DNA of 64,000 bases from Salipiger aestuarii (GCF_003259905.1 NZ_QLMG01000017.1:1-64000), one strand, 5' to 3'; shown: positions 33,328 to 43,316, numbered from the stretch's first letter. Numbers and translations are program-made. Notes: generated by a model not told the origin, from the sequence alone.

Positions 33328-34068
33328 CTAGCGGCCCAGATAGACTTCGATGACCTCGGGGTTCGAGGTCACATGATCGAGCGAGCCTTCGGCCAGCACA
33401 GAGCCTTCGCACAGCACTGTCACCCGGCAATCGAGGCGGCGGATGAATTCCATGTCATGTTCGACCACGACGACGGCGTGCTTTTGCGCGGCGCGTTTGA
33501 GCAGATCGGTGGTGTGCTCGCGCTCGGCCGGGGTCATGCCGGCGGCGGGTTCGTCCACCAGCAGCAACCGGGGGTCCTGCGCCAGCAACATGCCGATTTC
33601 CAGCCATTGTTTCTGGCCATGGCTCAGCTCGCCGGCGATGCGGGGCAGGGCATCGGTCAGGCCGATGGTCTCGGCAAGTTCGCCAATGCGCCGCGCGCCG
33701 GCCTGCGTCTTGCGATACAGCAACACATCGAACGGCCCGCGCTTGTTCTTCAGCGCCATGGCGAGGTTTTCGCGCACGGTCTGTGCCTCGAACACCGTGG
33801 GTTTCTGAAACTTGCGCCCAACGCCGACCGTGGCGATTTCGCTTTCGGACATCTTGAGCAGCGAGATGGATTTTTCGCCGTAAACCACGGTGCCGCTGTC
33901 GGGGCGGGTCTTGCCGGTGATGATGTCCATGAAGGTGGTCTTGCCCGCGCCGTTGGGCCCGATGATGGCGCGCAGCTCTGGCTCGCCGATGCGAAAGCTG
34001 AGGTTGTTGATCGCCTTGAATCCGTCAAAGCTGACCGACACGCCGGACATTTCCAGAAGCGTCTTCAT
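33328..34068 (-). CDS. urtD: Urea ABC transporter ATP-binding protein UrtD
   Basis: A 246-residue LivG-type ATPase, start at ATG 34068 with GGAGGAAG upstream. Walker A is GPNGAGKTT, signature LSHGQKQWLEIGMLLAQDP, Walker B LLLVDEPAAGMTP. SHGQKQWLEIGM is characteristic of UrtD. The start overlaps the urtC stop by an ATGA, so the permease and ATPase are co-translated. Confidence 0.93.
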   Translation of the reverse strand: MKTLLEMSGVSVSFDGFKAINNLSFRIGEPELRAIIGPNGAGKTTFMDIITGKTRPDSGTVVYGEKSISLLKMSESEIATVGVGRKFQKPTVFEAQTVRENLAMALKNKRGPFDVLLYRKTQAGARRIGELAETIGLTDALPRIAGELSHGQKQWLEIGMLLAQDPRLLLVDEPAAGMTPAEREHTTDLLKRAAQKHAVVVVEHDMEFIRRLDCRVTVLCEGSVLAEGSLDHVTSNPEVIEVYLGR

Positions 34069-35306
34069 CTTTCTTCCTCCCCTTCGACGGTGCGGCGCGC
34101 GCCCTTGTCGGGGCCGAAGTCTCCGACCCGCTCGGGCACGGGGTGGCGATGGCCCAGCAGGTCGAACAGCCCGCCGATGCCCTTGGGCGCCAGAAGCGTC
34201 ACGGCGACAAAGCTCACGCCGAGCAGCACCAGCCACCAGTCGGTCCAATGGAGCGTGTAAAAGCCAAGCGGGATGTCGGGTGCGCCCCCGCTGGTGAACC
34301 AGGACGACAGCAGCGACACCAGCGCCGCGCCAAGCGCCGCGCCGTACAGCCGCCCGCGCCCGCCGATGGCGACCCAGACCGCCAGATAGATCGACGCGAT
34401 CGGCGCGACCTCGTTGGGGTTGATGATGCCCGCCTGCGGATAATACAGCGCCCCCGCGATGCCCGCGACGATGCCCGTCAGGGTAAAGACGAACAGCTTG
34501 TAGCTTTCGACGTGATAGCCAAGGAACCGCACCCGGCTTTCATTGTCGCGAATGCCCCGGATGACCGACCCCATCTTGCCCGACACGACCCAGGCAAACA
34601 GCACATACCCCGCCCCGAGCGCCACCGCTGAGGCCCAGAAAAACGCCAGCGACAGCGTCGCCTGTGGCAGGTCTTCGAGTCCGGGAAGGTTCTGCAAGCC
34701 CGACAGCCCGTTGTTGCCGCGCAGGCCAGCCTCGTTCTGGAACAGGTACAGCGACAGCGCCAGGGTCATCGCCTGTGTCAGGATCGACAGGTAGACGCCC
34801 GTCACCCGGCTGCGGAATGCCAGCCAGCCGAACACCAGCGCCAGCACCCCCGGCACCAGCACCACCATCGCGATCTGCAGCCAGAAGCTGTGTGCAAACA
34901 GCCAGATCGCCGGAAACTCCGAGCTGCCGACAACGCCGAATATCTGCGTGCCGACAGAGTCGTGGATTTCCTGCGGCGTGGGGGGGATGGCGGCGGCGCG
35001 CAGGCTTTCGGTCACGATGATCTCGGTCCGGGCGTACATCAGCCACATGCCGATCATGTAGCCGCCAAGTCCGAAGAACGCCATGTGGCCAAGGCTGAGA
35101 ATGCCGGTATAGCCCCACACCACGTCCATCGCGATGGCGACCAGCATCAGGCACAGCGTCTTGCCCAGCGTCTTGACGAAACTGGTCGAGATCATGCCGT
35201 TGCCCATGGCGTCCGACAGCACCGTCACGATCAGCGCGAAAACGGTGAGCGACAGCAAGAACCACAGGGCCGAACGGTTCTGGCTGAGAAAGCTTTGCGG
35301 TTTCAT
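34065..35306 (-). CDS. urtC: Urea ABC transporter permease UrtC
   Basis: A 413-residue LivM-type membrane permease with about nine hydrophobic segments (for example FLLSLTVFALIVTVLSDAM and WGYTGILSLGHMAFFGLGGY) and the conserved RGIRDNESRVRFLGYHVESYKL coupling region. Start at 35306 with GGAGGT upstream. It forms the channel with UrtB. Confidence 0.93.
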   Translation of the reverse strand: MKPQSFLSQNRSALWFLLSLTVFALIVTVLSDAMGNGMISTSFVKTLGKTLCLMLVAIAMDVVWGYTGILSLGHMAFFGLGGYMIGMWLMYARTEIIVTESLRAAAIPPTPQEIHDSVGTQIFGVVGSSEFPAIWLFAHSFWLQIAMVVLVPGVLALVFGWLAFRSRVTGVYLSILTQAMTLALSLYLFQNEAGLRGNNGLSGLQNLPGLEDLPQATLSLAFFWASAVALGAGYVLFAWVVSGKMGSVIRGIRDNESRVRFLGYHVESYKLFVFTLTGIVAGIAGALYYPQAGIINPNEVAPIASIYLAVWVAIGGRGRLYGAALGAALVSLLSSWFTSGGAPDIPLGFYTLHWTDWWLVLLGVSFVAVTLLAPKGIGGLFDLLGHRHPVPERVGDFGPDKGARRTVEGEEER

Positions 35307-35490
35307 GCGGACCTCCGGTGATCGTCCGTCGAGGGGGCGCTGCCCCCGCTGCTGCGCAGCCCCCCGGAGTTTATCGGGCAAGATGAAGCCGGGGCGCGGT
35401 GCCTTTGTTTGACGCGGCGGGAAACACCTTGGCCAAAGGCGGGCCGGGGACGATGGGCGGGCGGCGTTTCATGGATAAGACGCTGCATGG
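35307..35490. repeat. Palindromic intergenic sequence between urtC and urtB
   Basis: The 184-base gap contains a GC-rich palindromic block (about 35330-35372) with nested stems such as GGGGGC/GCCCCC and CTGCTGCGCAG. It resembles dispersed intergenic palindromes of alphaproteobacteria and could stabilise or attenuate the operon mRNA. Confidence 0.4.
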
Positions 35491-37434
35491 TCAGTCTCCT
35501 GCCGCGCGGCCCTTGAGGGCGACGATGCCCTTGGGGCGGAACTGGATGAAGAGGATGATGAACAGGATCATGTAGGTCTGCGCCGCCAGCGTGTTGGACG
35601 GGTTGAAATACTCGATCCCCTTCTGAAGAATGCCGATGAGTGCCGCGCCCGCAAGCGTGCCCCAGACGTTGCCGACGCCGCCGACGACCACGGTCATGAA
35701 GCTTTGCACGATATAGTCCGCGCCCATTTCCGAGGTCACTTTGGCATAAAGCCCGATGGCGACGCCCGCGATCCCGGCGATGCCCGACCCCAGACCGAAG
35801 GTCAGCATGTTGATCTTGTCGGGGTTGATGCCCATCGACGCCGCCATGCCGGGGTTTTGCGTGACGGCGCGCACCTCCAGCCCGACGCGGGTCTTGTTCA
35901 GGATGAACAGGATCAGCGCCAGAAAGATCAGGGCCAGCACGAAGATCGCGATGCGGATGTTGGCGATGCTGACCACATCGTTCAGCACCCAGGCCCCATC
36001 CAGCCAGGCGGGCGAGGTCAGGGGGCGCGCCTGCGTGCCGAAGATGTTCTTGGCCAGCTGTTGCAGCGCGATCGAGATGCCAAAGGTCGCCAGCAGCGTT
36101 TCCAGCGGGCGGTGATAGAGCCAGCGGATCACCAGCCGTTCCATCGCGACACCGGCGGCGAACGTCACCGCAAAGGCCAGTGGCAGCGCCACGATCAGCG
36201 ACAGCGTGTAATCGGGGATGATCTGCTGCACCACATAGCCGGTATAGGCGCCCATCATGATGAATTCGCCATGCGCCATGTTGATGACGCCCATCACCCC
36301 GAAGGTGATGGCCAGTCCTATGGCCGCCAGAAAGTAGATCGACGCCAGCGACAGCGCGTCCAGCGTCAGATCCAGCATCTGGTTGAAGAACACCCGTTGT
36401 TCGACCTCGTCCAGCGCGGCGCGCGCGGCGTCGGTGACGGCCGTATCCGGCTCGGCGTAGGCTTCGTAGAAAACGTGCGAGGCGAGCGCCGCCTCGATGG
36501 TGTCCTGCGTGACCAGCGGCGGCGCGGCGCCGGCCTCAGCAAGGGCGGCATAGGCGCGCAGCCGGTCGGTTTCGGAATCCAGCGCGCCGACGGGCACACC
36601 GCCGACTTCGCCGCCCGCGACGTTTGCGGTCAGCGCGGCCTTGATCTGGTCGCGGTCCTGCGCGGGGGGCGCGCGGCCCGCATCGACGAGCCGGGCATAG
36701 GCATCCTGGATCGGGATGTCGTCGCCGACCTGAAGCACGCGTGCGACGTTCACCTCCGGTGGCAGCGTTTCGGCCACTCCGGGCGAGGTGGTCAGGATCT
36801 GGTTCAGCACCGCGCGGACCTCGACCGACAGCGCGCCGGACAGGGCGGCGATCGCGGCGACGCGGTCGTCGCTGTTCGCGCCGAAGCGGGCGGCGAGCAT
36901 GCCGACGAGTTGTTCCTTGCGGGCGCGCAGGGCGGGGTCTGTTTCGCTGGCGAGAGAGGCGCGCAGCGGGGCGAGCTGATCCGGCTCAGGGGCGCGGGCG
37001 ATGGCATCCAGCGCCGCCGAGCGGGCCGCGATGTCGGGGTCCGACAGCTGGAATTGCACCAGCGCGGTCGAGATCACCCGGCGCACCCCGCCATTGGGAC
37101 GCACCGCCGACAGGCTTGCGCGGTCAAGCCGGACCGGCGCGCCGGTGTCCACGTCCACCGGGGGCGTGCCGTCATAATAGAACAGGCCGGTCGCCTCGTC
37201 CTGCACCAGATCGCGGTCGGACCACCGGTTGAGAAAGTCGGGCACCTGCGGCAGGCCGGAGGCGACGAGATCGGCGATCAGCGGCCCGACACTCTGGCGG
37301 CCCGGACTGGCGACCTCGTCCGCGTGGGTCTGAAGAAGCGCCTGAAGCGGGCCTGTCTGCTGTGCCATGGCCCGGTGTGCGGGCAAGGCCAGACAAAGTG
37401 CCAGCGTCAGAACGAGAGAGAGCGCGCGCAGCAT
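35491..37434 (-). CDS. urtB: Urea ABC transporter permease UrtB with periplasmic N-terminal domain
   Basis: A 647-residue protein. It begins with a signal peptide (LSLVLTLALCLALPAHRAMA). About 320 residues of helical, HEAT-like periplasmic sequence follow, rich in LxALxxA repeats. Then comes a LivH-type permease of about eight helices starting near residue 340 (LASIYFLAAIGLAITFGVMGVINMAHGEF). UrtB proteins often carry this extra domain. MNMAHGEF-like and RAVTQNPGMAASMGI are family signatures. Confidence 0.93.
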   Translation of the reverse strand: MLRALSLVLTLALCLALPAHRAMAQQTGPLQALLQTHADEVASPGRQSVGPLIADLVASGLPQVPDFLNRWSDRDLVQDEATGLFYYDGTPPVDVDTGAPVRLDRASLSAVRPNGGVRRVISTALVQFQLSDPDIAARSAALDAIARAPEPDQLAPLRASLASETDPALRARKEQLVGMLAARFGANSDDRVAAIAALSGALSVEVRAVLNQILTTSPGVAETLPPEVNVARVLQVGDDIPIQDAYARLVDAGRAPPAQDRDQIKAALTANVAGGEVGGVPVGALDSETDRLRAYAALAEAGAAPPLVTQDTIEAALASHVFYEAYAEPDTAVTDAARAALDEVEQRVFFNQMLDLTLDALSLASIYFLAAIGLAITFGVMGVINMAHGEFIMMGAYTGYVVQQIIPDYTLSLIVALPLAFAVTFAAGVAMERLVIRWLYHRPLETLLATFGISIALQQLAKNIFGTQARPLTSPAWLDGAWVLNDVVSIANIRIAIFVLALIFLALILFILNKTRVGLEVRAVTQNPGMAASMGINPDKINMLTFGLGSGIAGIAGVAIGLYAKVTSEMGADYIVQSFMTVVVGGVGNVWGTLAGAALIGILQKGIEYFNPSNTLAAQTYMILFIILFIQFRPKGIVALKGRAAGD

Positions 37435-37520
37435 CGGCAGCCTTCCCGAAAATGTCGGATGGGTCCTGGGGGCAGGCGACGGACACCGTGAAACAGGCGC
37501 CCGTCGCGGTTTGGATCAGA

Positions 37521-38810
37521 TCAGTAGTTGGATTTGGTCTGAACGCAGGTCGAGGTTTCGGTGTTGTACATGCCGCAGTCCAGCTCTTTCCAATCGGATA
37601 CGAGCGGGGCGGATTCGGGCAGGAAGTCGGTCCAGGCGTCACCCGCGACCGGCTCGGTCTGCGAGATGATGTCGAACTGGCCGTCGGCGCGGATTTCGCC
37701 GATCAGAACCGGCTTGGACAGGTGATGGTTGGTGCCCATCACCGCCATGCCGCCGGTCAGGTTCGGAAATTCCAACCCCCACATGTTTTCGCGCACCGCG
37801 TCCACATCGGTGGTGCCTGCGGCCTCGACGGCCTGTACCCACATGTTGAAGCCGATGTAATGCGCTTCCATCGGGTCGTTGGTGACGCGGCTGTCATCGC
37901 CGATGAACGCGTGCCATTCGTCGATGAACGCGGCGTTTTCGGGGGTGTCGGCGGTCATGAAGTAGTTCCACGCGGCCAGGTGCCCGACCAGGTTCGACGT
38001 ATCCAGCCCCGACAGTTCCTCTTCGCCGACCGAAAAGGCGACGACGGGGATGTCGTCGGCCGACACGTTCGCCGCCGCCAGTTCCTTGTAGAACCCGATG
38101 TTGGCATCGCCGTTGATGGTCGAGATCACGCCGACCTGCTTGCCGTCCTCACCAAGCGCCACCACGTCGGACACGATGGTCGACCAGTCGGACTGGCCGA
38201 AGGGGGTGTAGTTGACGAAGATGTCCTCGGCCGCGATGCCCTTGGAGGTCAGGTAGGATTCAAGGATGTTGTTGGTGGTGCGCGGGTAGACATAGTCGGT
38301 GCCGAGCAGGGCGAATTTCTCGACGCCCAGCTCATCCAGGAAATAGTCGACCGCCGGGATCGCCTGCTGGTTCGGCGCGGCGCCGGTGTAAAAGACGTTC
38401 TTGGACGATTCCTCGCCCTCGTACTGGACGGGATAGAAATACAGCGCGTTCAGTTCTTCGAGCACCGGCAGCACGGCCTTGCGGCTGGACGAGGTCCACG
38501 ACCCGAAGGTCACGTCGACCTCGTCGTTGGAAATCAGCTCGCGCGCCTTTTCGGCGAACAGCGGCCAGTCGGACGCGGGGTCCTTTACCACCGCTTCCAG
38601 TTCGCAGCCCAGCAGGCCACCTGCCGCGTTCTGCTTTTCGATCAGCATCAGCATGGTGTCTTTCAGCGTGGTCTCTGAAATCGCCATCGTACCGGACAGC
38701 GAATGCAGCACGCCCACCTTGATCGGGCATTCGGTTTCCTGCGCCGAAACGGCACCGGCACAAGCCAGCGCCGCGGCGGCGACCCCCGAAAGCTTCATCA
38801 TCTCGATCAT
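37521..38810 (-). CDS. urtA: Urea ABC transporter substrate-binding protein UrtA
   Basis: A 429-residue periplasmic binding protein, first gene of urtABCDE. The signal peptide MIEMMKLSGVAAAALACAGAVSAQ is followed by CPIKVGVLHSLSGTMAIS, the N-terminal signature of UrtA, and later YPVQYEGEESSKNVFYTGAAPNQ and TDYVYPRTTN. It binds urea or short-chain amides. Start at ATG 38810 chosen because the signal peptide begins there. Such operons usually answer to nitrogen limitation; I did not find a clear NtrC or sigma-54 site upstream. Confidence 0.93.
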   Translation of the reverse strand: MIEMMKLSGVAAAALACAGAVSAQETECPIKVGVLHSLSGTMAISETTLKDTMLMLIEKQNAAGGLLGCELEAVVKDPASDWPLFAEKARELISNDEVDVTFGSWTSSSRKAVLPVLEELNALYFYPVQYEGEESSKNVFYTGAAPNQQAIPAVDYFLDELGVEKFALLGTDYVYPRTTNNILESYLTSKGIAAEDIFVNYTPFGQSDWSTIVSDVVALGEDGKQVGVISTINGDANIGFYKELAAANVSADDIPVVAFSVGEEELSGLDTSNLVGHLAAWNYFMTADTPENAAFIDEWHAFIGDDSRVTNDPMEAHYIGFNMWVQAVEAAGTTDVDAVRENMWGLEFPNLTGGMAVMGTNHHLSKPVLIGEIRADGQFDIISQTEPVAGDAWTDFLPESAPLVSDWKELDCGMYNTETSTCVQTKSNY

Positions 38811-39288
38811 GAAATCACATCCCTTGTGTGCGACTGTTGCAGGCCGACGCAGACCTTGCGCGTGCAAGGCCCGACTGTCGCGGCCCGTGGTGTTCGTCGC
38901 TTTTAATATCTGCGCCCCGGCGCTTTCGGATGCTTCCTCTTGCGCCACGACATCCCCGTATTGCGCCGGCCCAAGACAGGCGCGGCCCTGTTGTTATCCG
39001 AGGTCGCGGGGTGCCGCAGGGGAAATCGCGCGGCATATGCCGTGACTTGCATGCGTGATTAATTCATGCGCTTTTTTTCACGGTGGTGTCCGATAATTGT
39101 GCTAAACCGAAACGGTGAGGGGTCTCGCTTCGGAAATTCCCGGTGTTCGACATGTGCGTGGATTCGAATTACGGGCCGATTGCCTGTAAAATAAGCGGAA
39201 CAGGCGGTCTCTGAACGATTTTTCGGAAGGGGGCTTTCACTCTTGCGGTGAAACGTGGAATTTGAGGCGAGAACACGAAGGGAAGAGC
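38811..39288. other. Divergent intergenic region urtA / ATP-grasp
   Basis: A 478-base gap with no gene. It must hold the promoters for urtABCDE (leftward) and for the ATP-grasp operon (rightward). A hairpin GCATG...CATGC followed by GC and seven T residues (about 39049-39077, plus strand) looks like a terminator or small-RNA end. The sequence from about 39050 to 39130 is AT-richer, as expected for a promoter. Confidence 0.5.
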
Positions 39289-40713
39289 ATGAGCGCCACG
39301 CAAGCCAAGATCTTCAACGAGATGATGAATGGGCCGGACGTGCGCGCCGCCTATGCCAATCTCGAAACGTGGTATCGGTCGATGCCGCCGGAACTGCGAA
39401 ACCTCAAGCAGTCCGAGGCCGAGGCGCTGTTTCGACGGGTCGGCATCACGTTTGCGGTCTATGGCGAGGGGGGCGACCCGGAACGGCTGATTCCGTTCGA
39501 CATGTTTCCGCGGGTGATGACAGCCGAGGAATGGCGCAAGCTCGACAAGGGTATCCGCCAGCGGGCCGCGGCGCTGAACGCCTTTCTGTGCGATGTCTAC
39601 GGCCGCCGCGAAATCATCAGGGCGGGCAAGATCCCCGAACATCTGGTGACCAACAACGAAGCCTATGAAAAGGCCGCAATCGGTTTCAGGCCGCCGGGGG
39701 GCGTGTTCAGTCATATCGTCGGGGTCGATCTGGTGCGCACCGGGCCGGACGAATTCTATGTGCTCGAAGACAACTGCCGCACGCCGTCGGGTGTCAGCTA
39801 CATGCTGCAAAACCGCGAAATCATGATGCGCATGTATCCGCAGCTGTTCATGGAAAACCGCATCGCGCCGGTCGATGGCTATGCCTCGGCGCTGAAACGC
39901 ACGCTGGCCTCGGTGGCGCCCAAGAAATGCGTCTCCGAGCCGAAAATCGTCATTCTGACGCCGGGCCAGTTCAATTCGGCCTATTACGAACATTCCTTCC
40001 TGGCCGATCTCATGGGGGTGGAGCTGGTCGAGGGGCAGGACCTGTTCGTCGAGGGTGATTTCGTCTGGATGAAGACCACCGAAGGCCCCAAAAAGGTCGA
40101 CGTGATCTATCGGAGGATCGACGACAGCTTCCTTGATCCGCTGTGCTTTCGCCCCGATTCCATGCTGGGGGTGCCGGGGCTGATGAACGTCTACCGTTCG
40201 GGCGGCGTGACGATCTGTTCCGCCCCCGGCGCCGGGGTCGCCGACGACAAGGCGATCTATACCTATGTGCCCGAGATGATACGCTTTTATCTTGGCGAAG
40301 AGCCGGTGCTGGAAAACGTGCCCACCTGGCAATGCGCCAAGGAGGACGATTGCAAATATGTGTTGGAAAACCTTGACGAGCTTGTCGTCAAGGAGGTTCA
40401 CGGCTCGGGCGGCTACGGCATGCTGGTCGGCCCCAAGGCGGATAAATCCACCATCGAGGCTTTTGCCCACAAGATCCGTCAGAACCCCGACAACTACATC
40501 GCCCAGCCCACGCTGGCGCTGTCGGCGGTGCCCACCTTTGTCGAAGAAGGTATCGCGCCCCGCCACGTCGATCTGCGGCCCTATTGCCTTGTCGGTGAAA
40601 AGATCGAGCTGGTGCCGGGCGGACTGACCCGCGTGGCGCTGACCGAAGGCTCGCTCGTCGTGAATTCGTCGCAGGGCGGAGGTGTCAAGGACACCTGGGT
40701 CCTGGCGGAATAA
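39289..40713 (+). CDS. Circularly permuted ATP-grasp type 2 protein
   Basis: A 474-residue protein, start at 39289 with AAGGGAAG upstream. Segments such as EFYVLEDNCRTPSGVSYMLQNR, DFVWMKTTEGPKKVDVIYRRIDD and LVVKEVHGSGGYGMLVGP mark the circularly permuted ATP-grasp family. These are predicted to form amide bonds in a peptide or related product. It heads a cluster with alpha-E, transglutaminase and Anbu genes that recurs in proteobacteria. The product of the system is not established. Confidence 0.9.
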   Translation: MSATQAKIFNEMMNGPDVRAAYANLETWYRSMPPELRNLKQSEAEALFRRVGITFAVYGEGGDPERLIPFDMFPRVMTAEEWRKLDKGIRQRAAALNAFLCDVYGRREIIRAGKIPEHLVTNNEAYEKAAIGFRPPGGVFSHIVGVDLVRTGPDEFYVLEDNCRTPSGVSYMLQNREIMMRMYPQLFMENRIAPVDGYASALKRTLASVAPKKCVSEPKIVILTPGQFNSAYYEHSFLADLMGVELVEGQDLFVEGDFVWMKTTEGPKKVDVIYRRIDDSFLDPLCFRPDSMLGVPGLMNVYRSGGVTICSAPGAGVADDKAIYTYVPEMIRFYLGEEPVLENVPTWQCAKEDDCKYVLENLDELVVKEVHGSGGYGMLVGPKADKSTIEAFAHKIRQNPDNYIAQPTLALSAVPTFVEEGIAPRHVDLRPYCLVGEKIELVPGGLTRVALTEGSLVVNSSQGGGVKDTWVLAE

Positions 40714-40730
40714 GGGCGGAAGGACACACA

Positions 40731-41684
40731 ATGCTGAGCCGCACCGCAGATCACCTGTACTGGATGGCCCGCTATCTCGAGCGCGCCGAAACCACATCCC
40801 GTCTGCTGGAAGTCGGGGCGCGCACCGCGCTGTTGCCCGACCCGTCGGGGGGGTATCGCAACGATTGGGAAGCCGTGCTTCAGGCCAAGGGCACGCTTGA
40901 GGAGTTCAAGGAAAAATACGGCGATACCAACCAGCGCAACATCGAAACCTGGCTGTTCTTCGATTCCGACAATCCGGCGTCGGTGCTGTCGTGCATCAAC
41001 GCCGCGCGGGAAAACGCCCGCGTGGTGCGCACGGCGCTGACCTCGACGGTGTGGGATGCGATCAACAGTGCCTATCAGGAACTCAAGCAGTTGCAGCGGG
41101 TCGAACGCAGCAAGCTGATGGTCACCGATCTGACCGAATGGACGCAGCGTTTTTGCCATCTGGTGCGGGGCTGCATTTCGGCCACGCAACTGCGCAACGA
41201 TGGCTATGCCTTCATGGGCATCGGCACCTCGATCGAGCGTGCCGACAACACCGCCCGGCTGATCGACGTGAAATACTACGTTCTGCTGCCGTCGCTCAGC
41301 TATGTCGGCTCGGGGCTGGACCAGTCGCAATGGGCGCTCCTGTTGCAGTCGATGACGGCTCAGCGCGCGTTCAACTGGTCCTATTCCGGCGAAATCACGG
41401 CGCAAAAGATCGCGCATCTGTTGATCCTGAACCGCAAGTTCCCCCGCTCGCTGCTGTCCAGCGTCCAGTGGACCTGCGATCACCTCGACGACATCGCGCA
41501 GAACTATGCCAACGGCACCCGTGCCCAGCAGGACGCGCATCAGCTGTTCGACGATCTGTCCCGCGCCACCGTCGATGACATCTTTGACGAAGGTCTGCAC
41601 GAGTTTCTGCAACGGTTTGTCGCCCGCAACGCCGGGCTGGCCAACACGGTGCAGGATGTATATCTTCGGGGGATCCCCGCATGA
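40731..41684 (+). CDS. Alpha-E domain protein
   Basis: A 317-residue all-helical protein beginning MLSRTADHLYWMARYLERAE, the alpha-E (DUF403) signature. IGTSIERADNTARLIDVKYY in the middle is also conserved. Its partner is always the circularly permuted ATP-grasp protein, encoded 17 bases upstream, with which it probably forms a synthetic complex. It overlaps the transglutaminase gene by an ATGA. Confidence 0.92.
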   Translation: MLSRTADHLYWMARYLERAETTSRLLEVGARTALLPDPSGGYRNDWEAVLQAKGTLEEFKEKYGDTNQRNIETWLFFDSDNPASVLSCINAARENARVVRTALTSTVWDAINSAYQELKQLQRVERSKLMVTDLTEWTQRFCHLVRGCISATQLRNDGYAFMGIGTSIERADNTARLIDVKYYVLLPSLSYVGSGLDQSQWALLLQSMTAQRAFNWSYSGEITAQKIAHLLILNRKFPRSLLSSVQWTCDHLDDIAQNYANGTRAQQDAHQLFDDLSRATVDDIFDEGLHEFLQRFVARNAGLANTVQDVYLRGIPA

Positions 41685-42508
41685 GACTGACCGTTCGTCA
41701 TACCACCCGCTACCGTTTCGAAGAGCCCGTGCGCGAGGTTGTCCAGTCGCTGCGGCTGTGGCCATGCGATTGCGCCTCGCAGAAAGTGCTGCGCTGGGAC
41801 GTCGCGACCGAAGGCGCGCTGCGCGGCGCCGAATTTATCGACGGGGCGGGGGACCGCACCGCCTTGGCCAGCTGGCGTGGCCCCATTGACACGCTCAGCG
41901 TCGTTGTCACCGGCGAGGTGGAAACCTCGGATTTGTTCGGCGTCTTGCGCGATCATCGCGAAAAGGGACCAGCTTCGCTATATCTGCGTGCAACGCGACA
42001 CATCAAGGCCGATCAGGATCTGCGGGATCTGGCGATCTCGGCGCTGGACGGCATGACATCCGCGACGGAACTTGACCGGGCCCATGCGCTTGCCGCGGCC
42101 GTCGGTGAGGCGATCGAATTCGCGCCGGGCGAAACCCGACCGCACACCACCGCGGCCGAGGCTCTGGCCGGCGGGAAGGGGGTTTGCCAGGATCATACCC
42201 ATGCGCTGATCTCGGTCGCGCATGTGGCGGGCATCCCCGCGCGCTATGTCATGGGCTACCTTCAGGCGGGCGGCGCCGACGACCCGAACGAAGCAAGCCA
42301 CGCCTGGGCCGAACTGTTCGTGCCCGAACTGGGCTGGGTCGGGTTCGATGCGGCCAATCGGTGCTGCCCGGACGAACGCTATATCCGCCTTGGGTCGGGT
42401 TATGATGCGCAGGACGCGGCCCCGATCCGCGGGCTTGTGCAGGGCAGTTCACCCGAGGAACACCTTGAGGTTGAAGTCGAGGTCACATCCGAGCAGCAGC
42501 AGCAATAG
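41681..42508 (+). CDS. Transglutaminase-like cysteine peptidase
   Basis: A 275-residue protein with the N-terminal beta domain found in this family (MRLTVRHTTRYRFEEPV) and a transglutaminase core. The Cys-His-Asp triad is Cys169 (GKGVCQDHTH), His208 (ASHAWAE) and Asp223 (GWVGFDAAN). It probably cleaves or transfers the peptide made by the ATP-grasp/alpha-E pair. It is translationally coupled to the alpha-E gene. The C-terminus ends in a glutamine-rich run. Confidence 0.9.
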   Translation: MRLTVRHTTRYRFEEPVREVVQSLRLWPCDCASQKVLRWDVATEGALRGAEFIDGAGDRTALASWRGPIDTLSVVVTGEVETSDLFGVLRDHREKGPASLYLRATRHIKADQDLRDLAISALDGMTSATELDRAHALAAAVGEAIEFAPGETRPHTTAAEALAGGKGVCQDHTHALISVAHVAGIPARYVMGYLQAGGADDPNEASHAWAELFVPELGWVGFDAANRCCPDERYIRLGSGYDAQDAAPIRGLVQGSSPEEHLEVEVEVTSEQQQQ

Positions 42509-42593
42509 CGCGGCCCCGACTGCGCAACGCCATTGCCCCCCGCCCGGCGGCTCTTTATAGCCGTTGCGGTGCCGTTTGTGCAGGGGAGTCGCA

Positions 42594-43316
42594 ATGACCT
42601 ATTGCGTTGGATTGATGCTGGACGCGGGGATTGTCCTGTTGTCCGATACCCGAACGAATGCGGGGCTCGACAATATCGCGACCTATCGCAAGATGTTTCT
42701 GTTCGAAACACCGGGCGAGCGGGCGATAGGGATCATGACGGCGGGGTCCTTGTCGATCACGCAGACGACCATGGCGCTGCTCAACGATGCCATCGAGGAG
42801 CCCGAAAACGACAAATCCATTCTGCGGGCGCCGACGATGCTGCAAGTGGCCGAGATCGTTGGAAATACACTGTCCGACGTGACTGCTGAAGTCTCCGCGA
42901 AGATGGAGCGGATGAGCCAGAGCGCCAGCGCGTCGATGATCGTGGCGGGACAACGCAAGGGCGGACCCATGCGCATGTTCCTGATCTATCCCGAGGGCAA
43001 TTTCATCGAGGCGACCTCGGACACCCCGTTTTTGCAAATCGGAGAGCACAAGTACGGCAAGCCGATCCTCGATCGGGTGATCGACCCGTCCACCACGTTG
43101 GAAGATGCTGAAAAGGCTGTGCTCTTGTCCATGGATTCGACGCTTCGGTCAAATCTGAGCGTGGGCATGCCACTGGATTTCGCGATCATCGAAGCCGACA
43201 GTTTCAGGATCGGCCGGCGGCGTCGGATCGAAGCCGATGACGAAGGGTTCGCACGCATGAGCCACGCCTGGTCTGATGCGTTGCGCAGCGCTTTCCAGCA
43301 GATTGATCCAAGCTGA
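42594..43316 (+). CDS. Anbu, proteasome-like protease
   Basis: A 240-residue N-terminal nucleophile hydrolase of the ancestral beta-subunit (Anbu) class. It begins MTYCVGLMLDAGIVLLSDTRTNAG, with Thr2 as the expected nucleophile after removal of Met. ERAIGIMTAGSLSITQT and the C-terminal IGRRRRIEADDE are family features. Anbu genes commonly accompany the ATP-grasp/alpha-E/transglutaminase set, 85 bases upstream here. Its natural substrate is unknown. Confidence 0.92.
   Translation: MTYCVGLMLDAGIVLLSDTRTNAGLDNIATYRKMFLFETPGERAIGIMTAGSLSITQTTMALLNDAIEEPENDKSILRAPTMLQVAEIVGNTLSDVTAEVSAKMERMSQSASASMIVAGQRKGGPMRMFLIYPEGNFIEATSDTPFLQIGEHKYGKPILDRVIDPSTTLEDAEKAVLLSMDSTLRSNLSVGMPLDFAIIEADSFRIGRRRRIEADDEGFARMSHAWSDALRSAFQQIDPS

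Noticed and set aside
25355-38678. Several 400-660-residue plus-strand frames opposite the selD, transporter and urt genes
   Set aside because: They are antisense shadows of high-GC genes with clear functions; their translations are rich in Arg, Gly, His and Gln and have no recognisable domains.
38811-39288. Sigma-54/NtrC control of the urt operon
   Set aside because: Expected from biology, but I could not find a convincing -24/-12 element or NtrC palindrome by eye.
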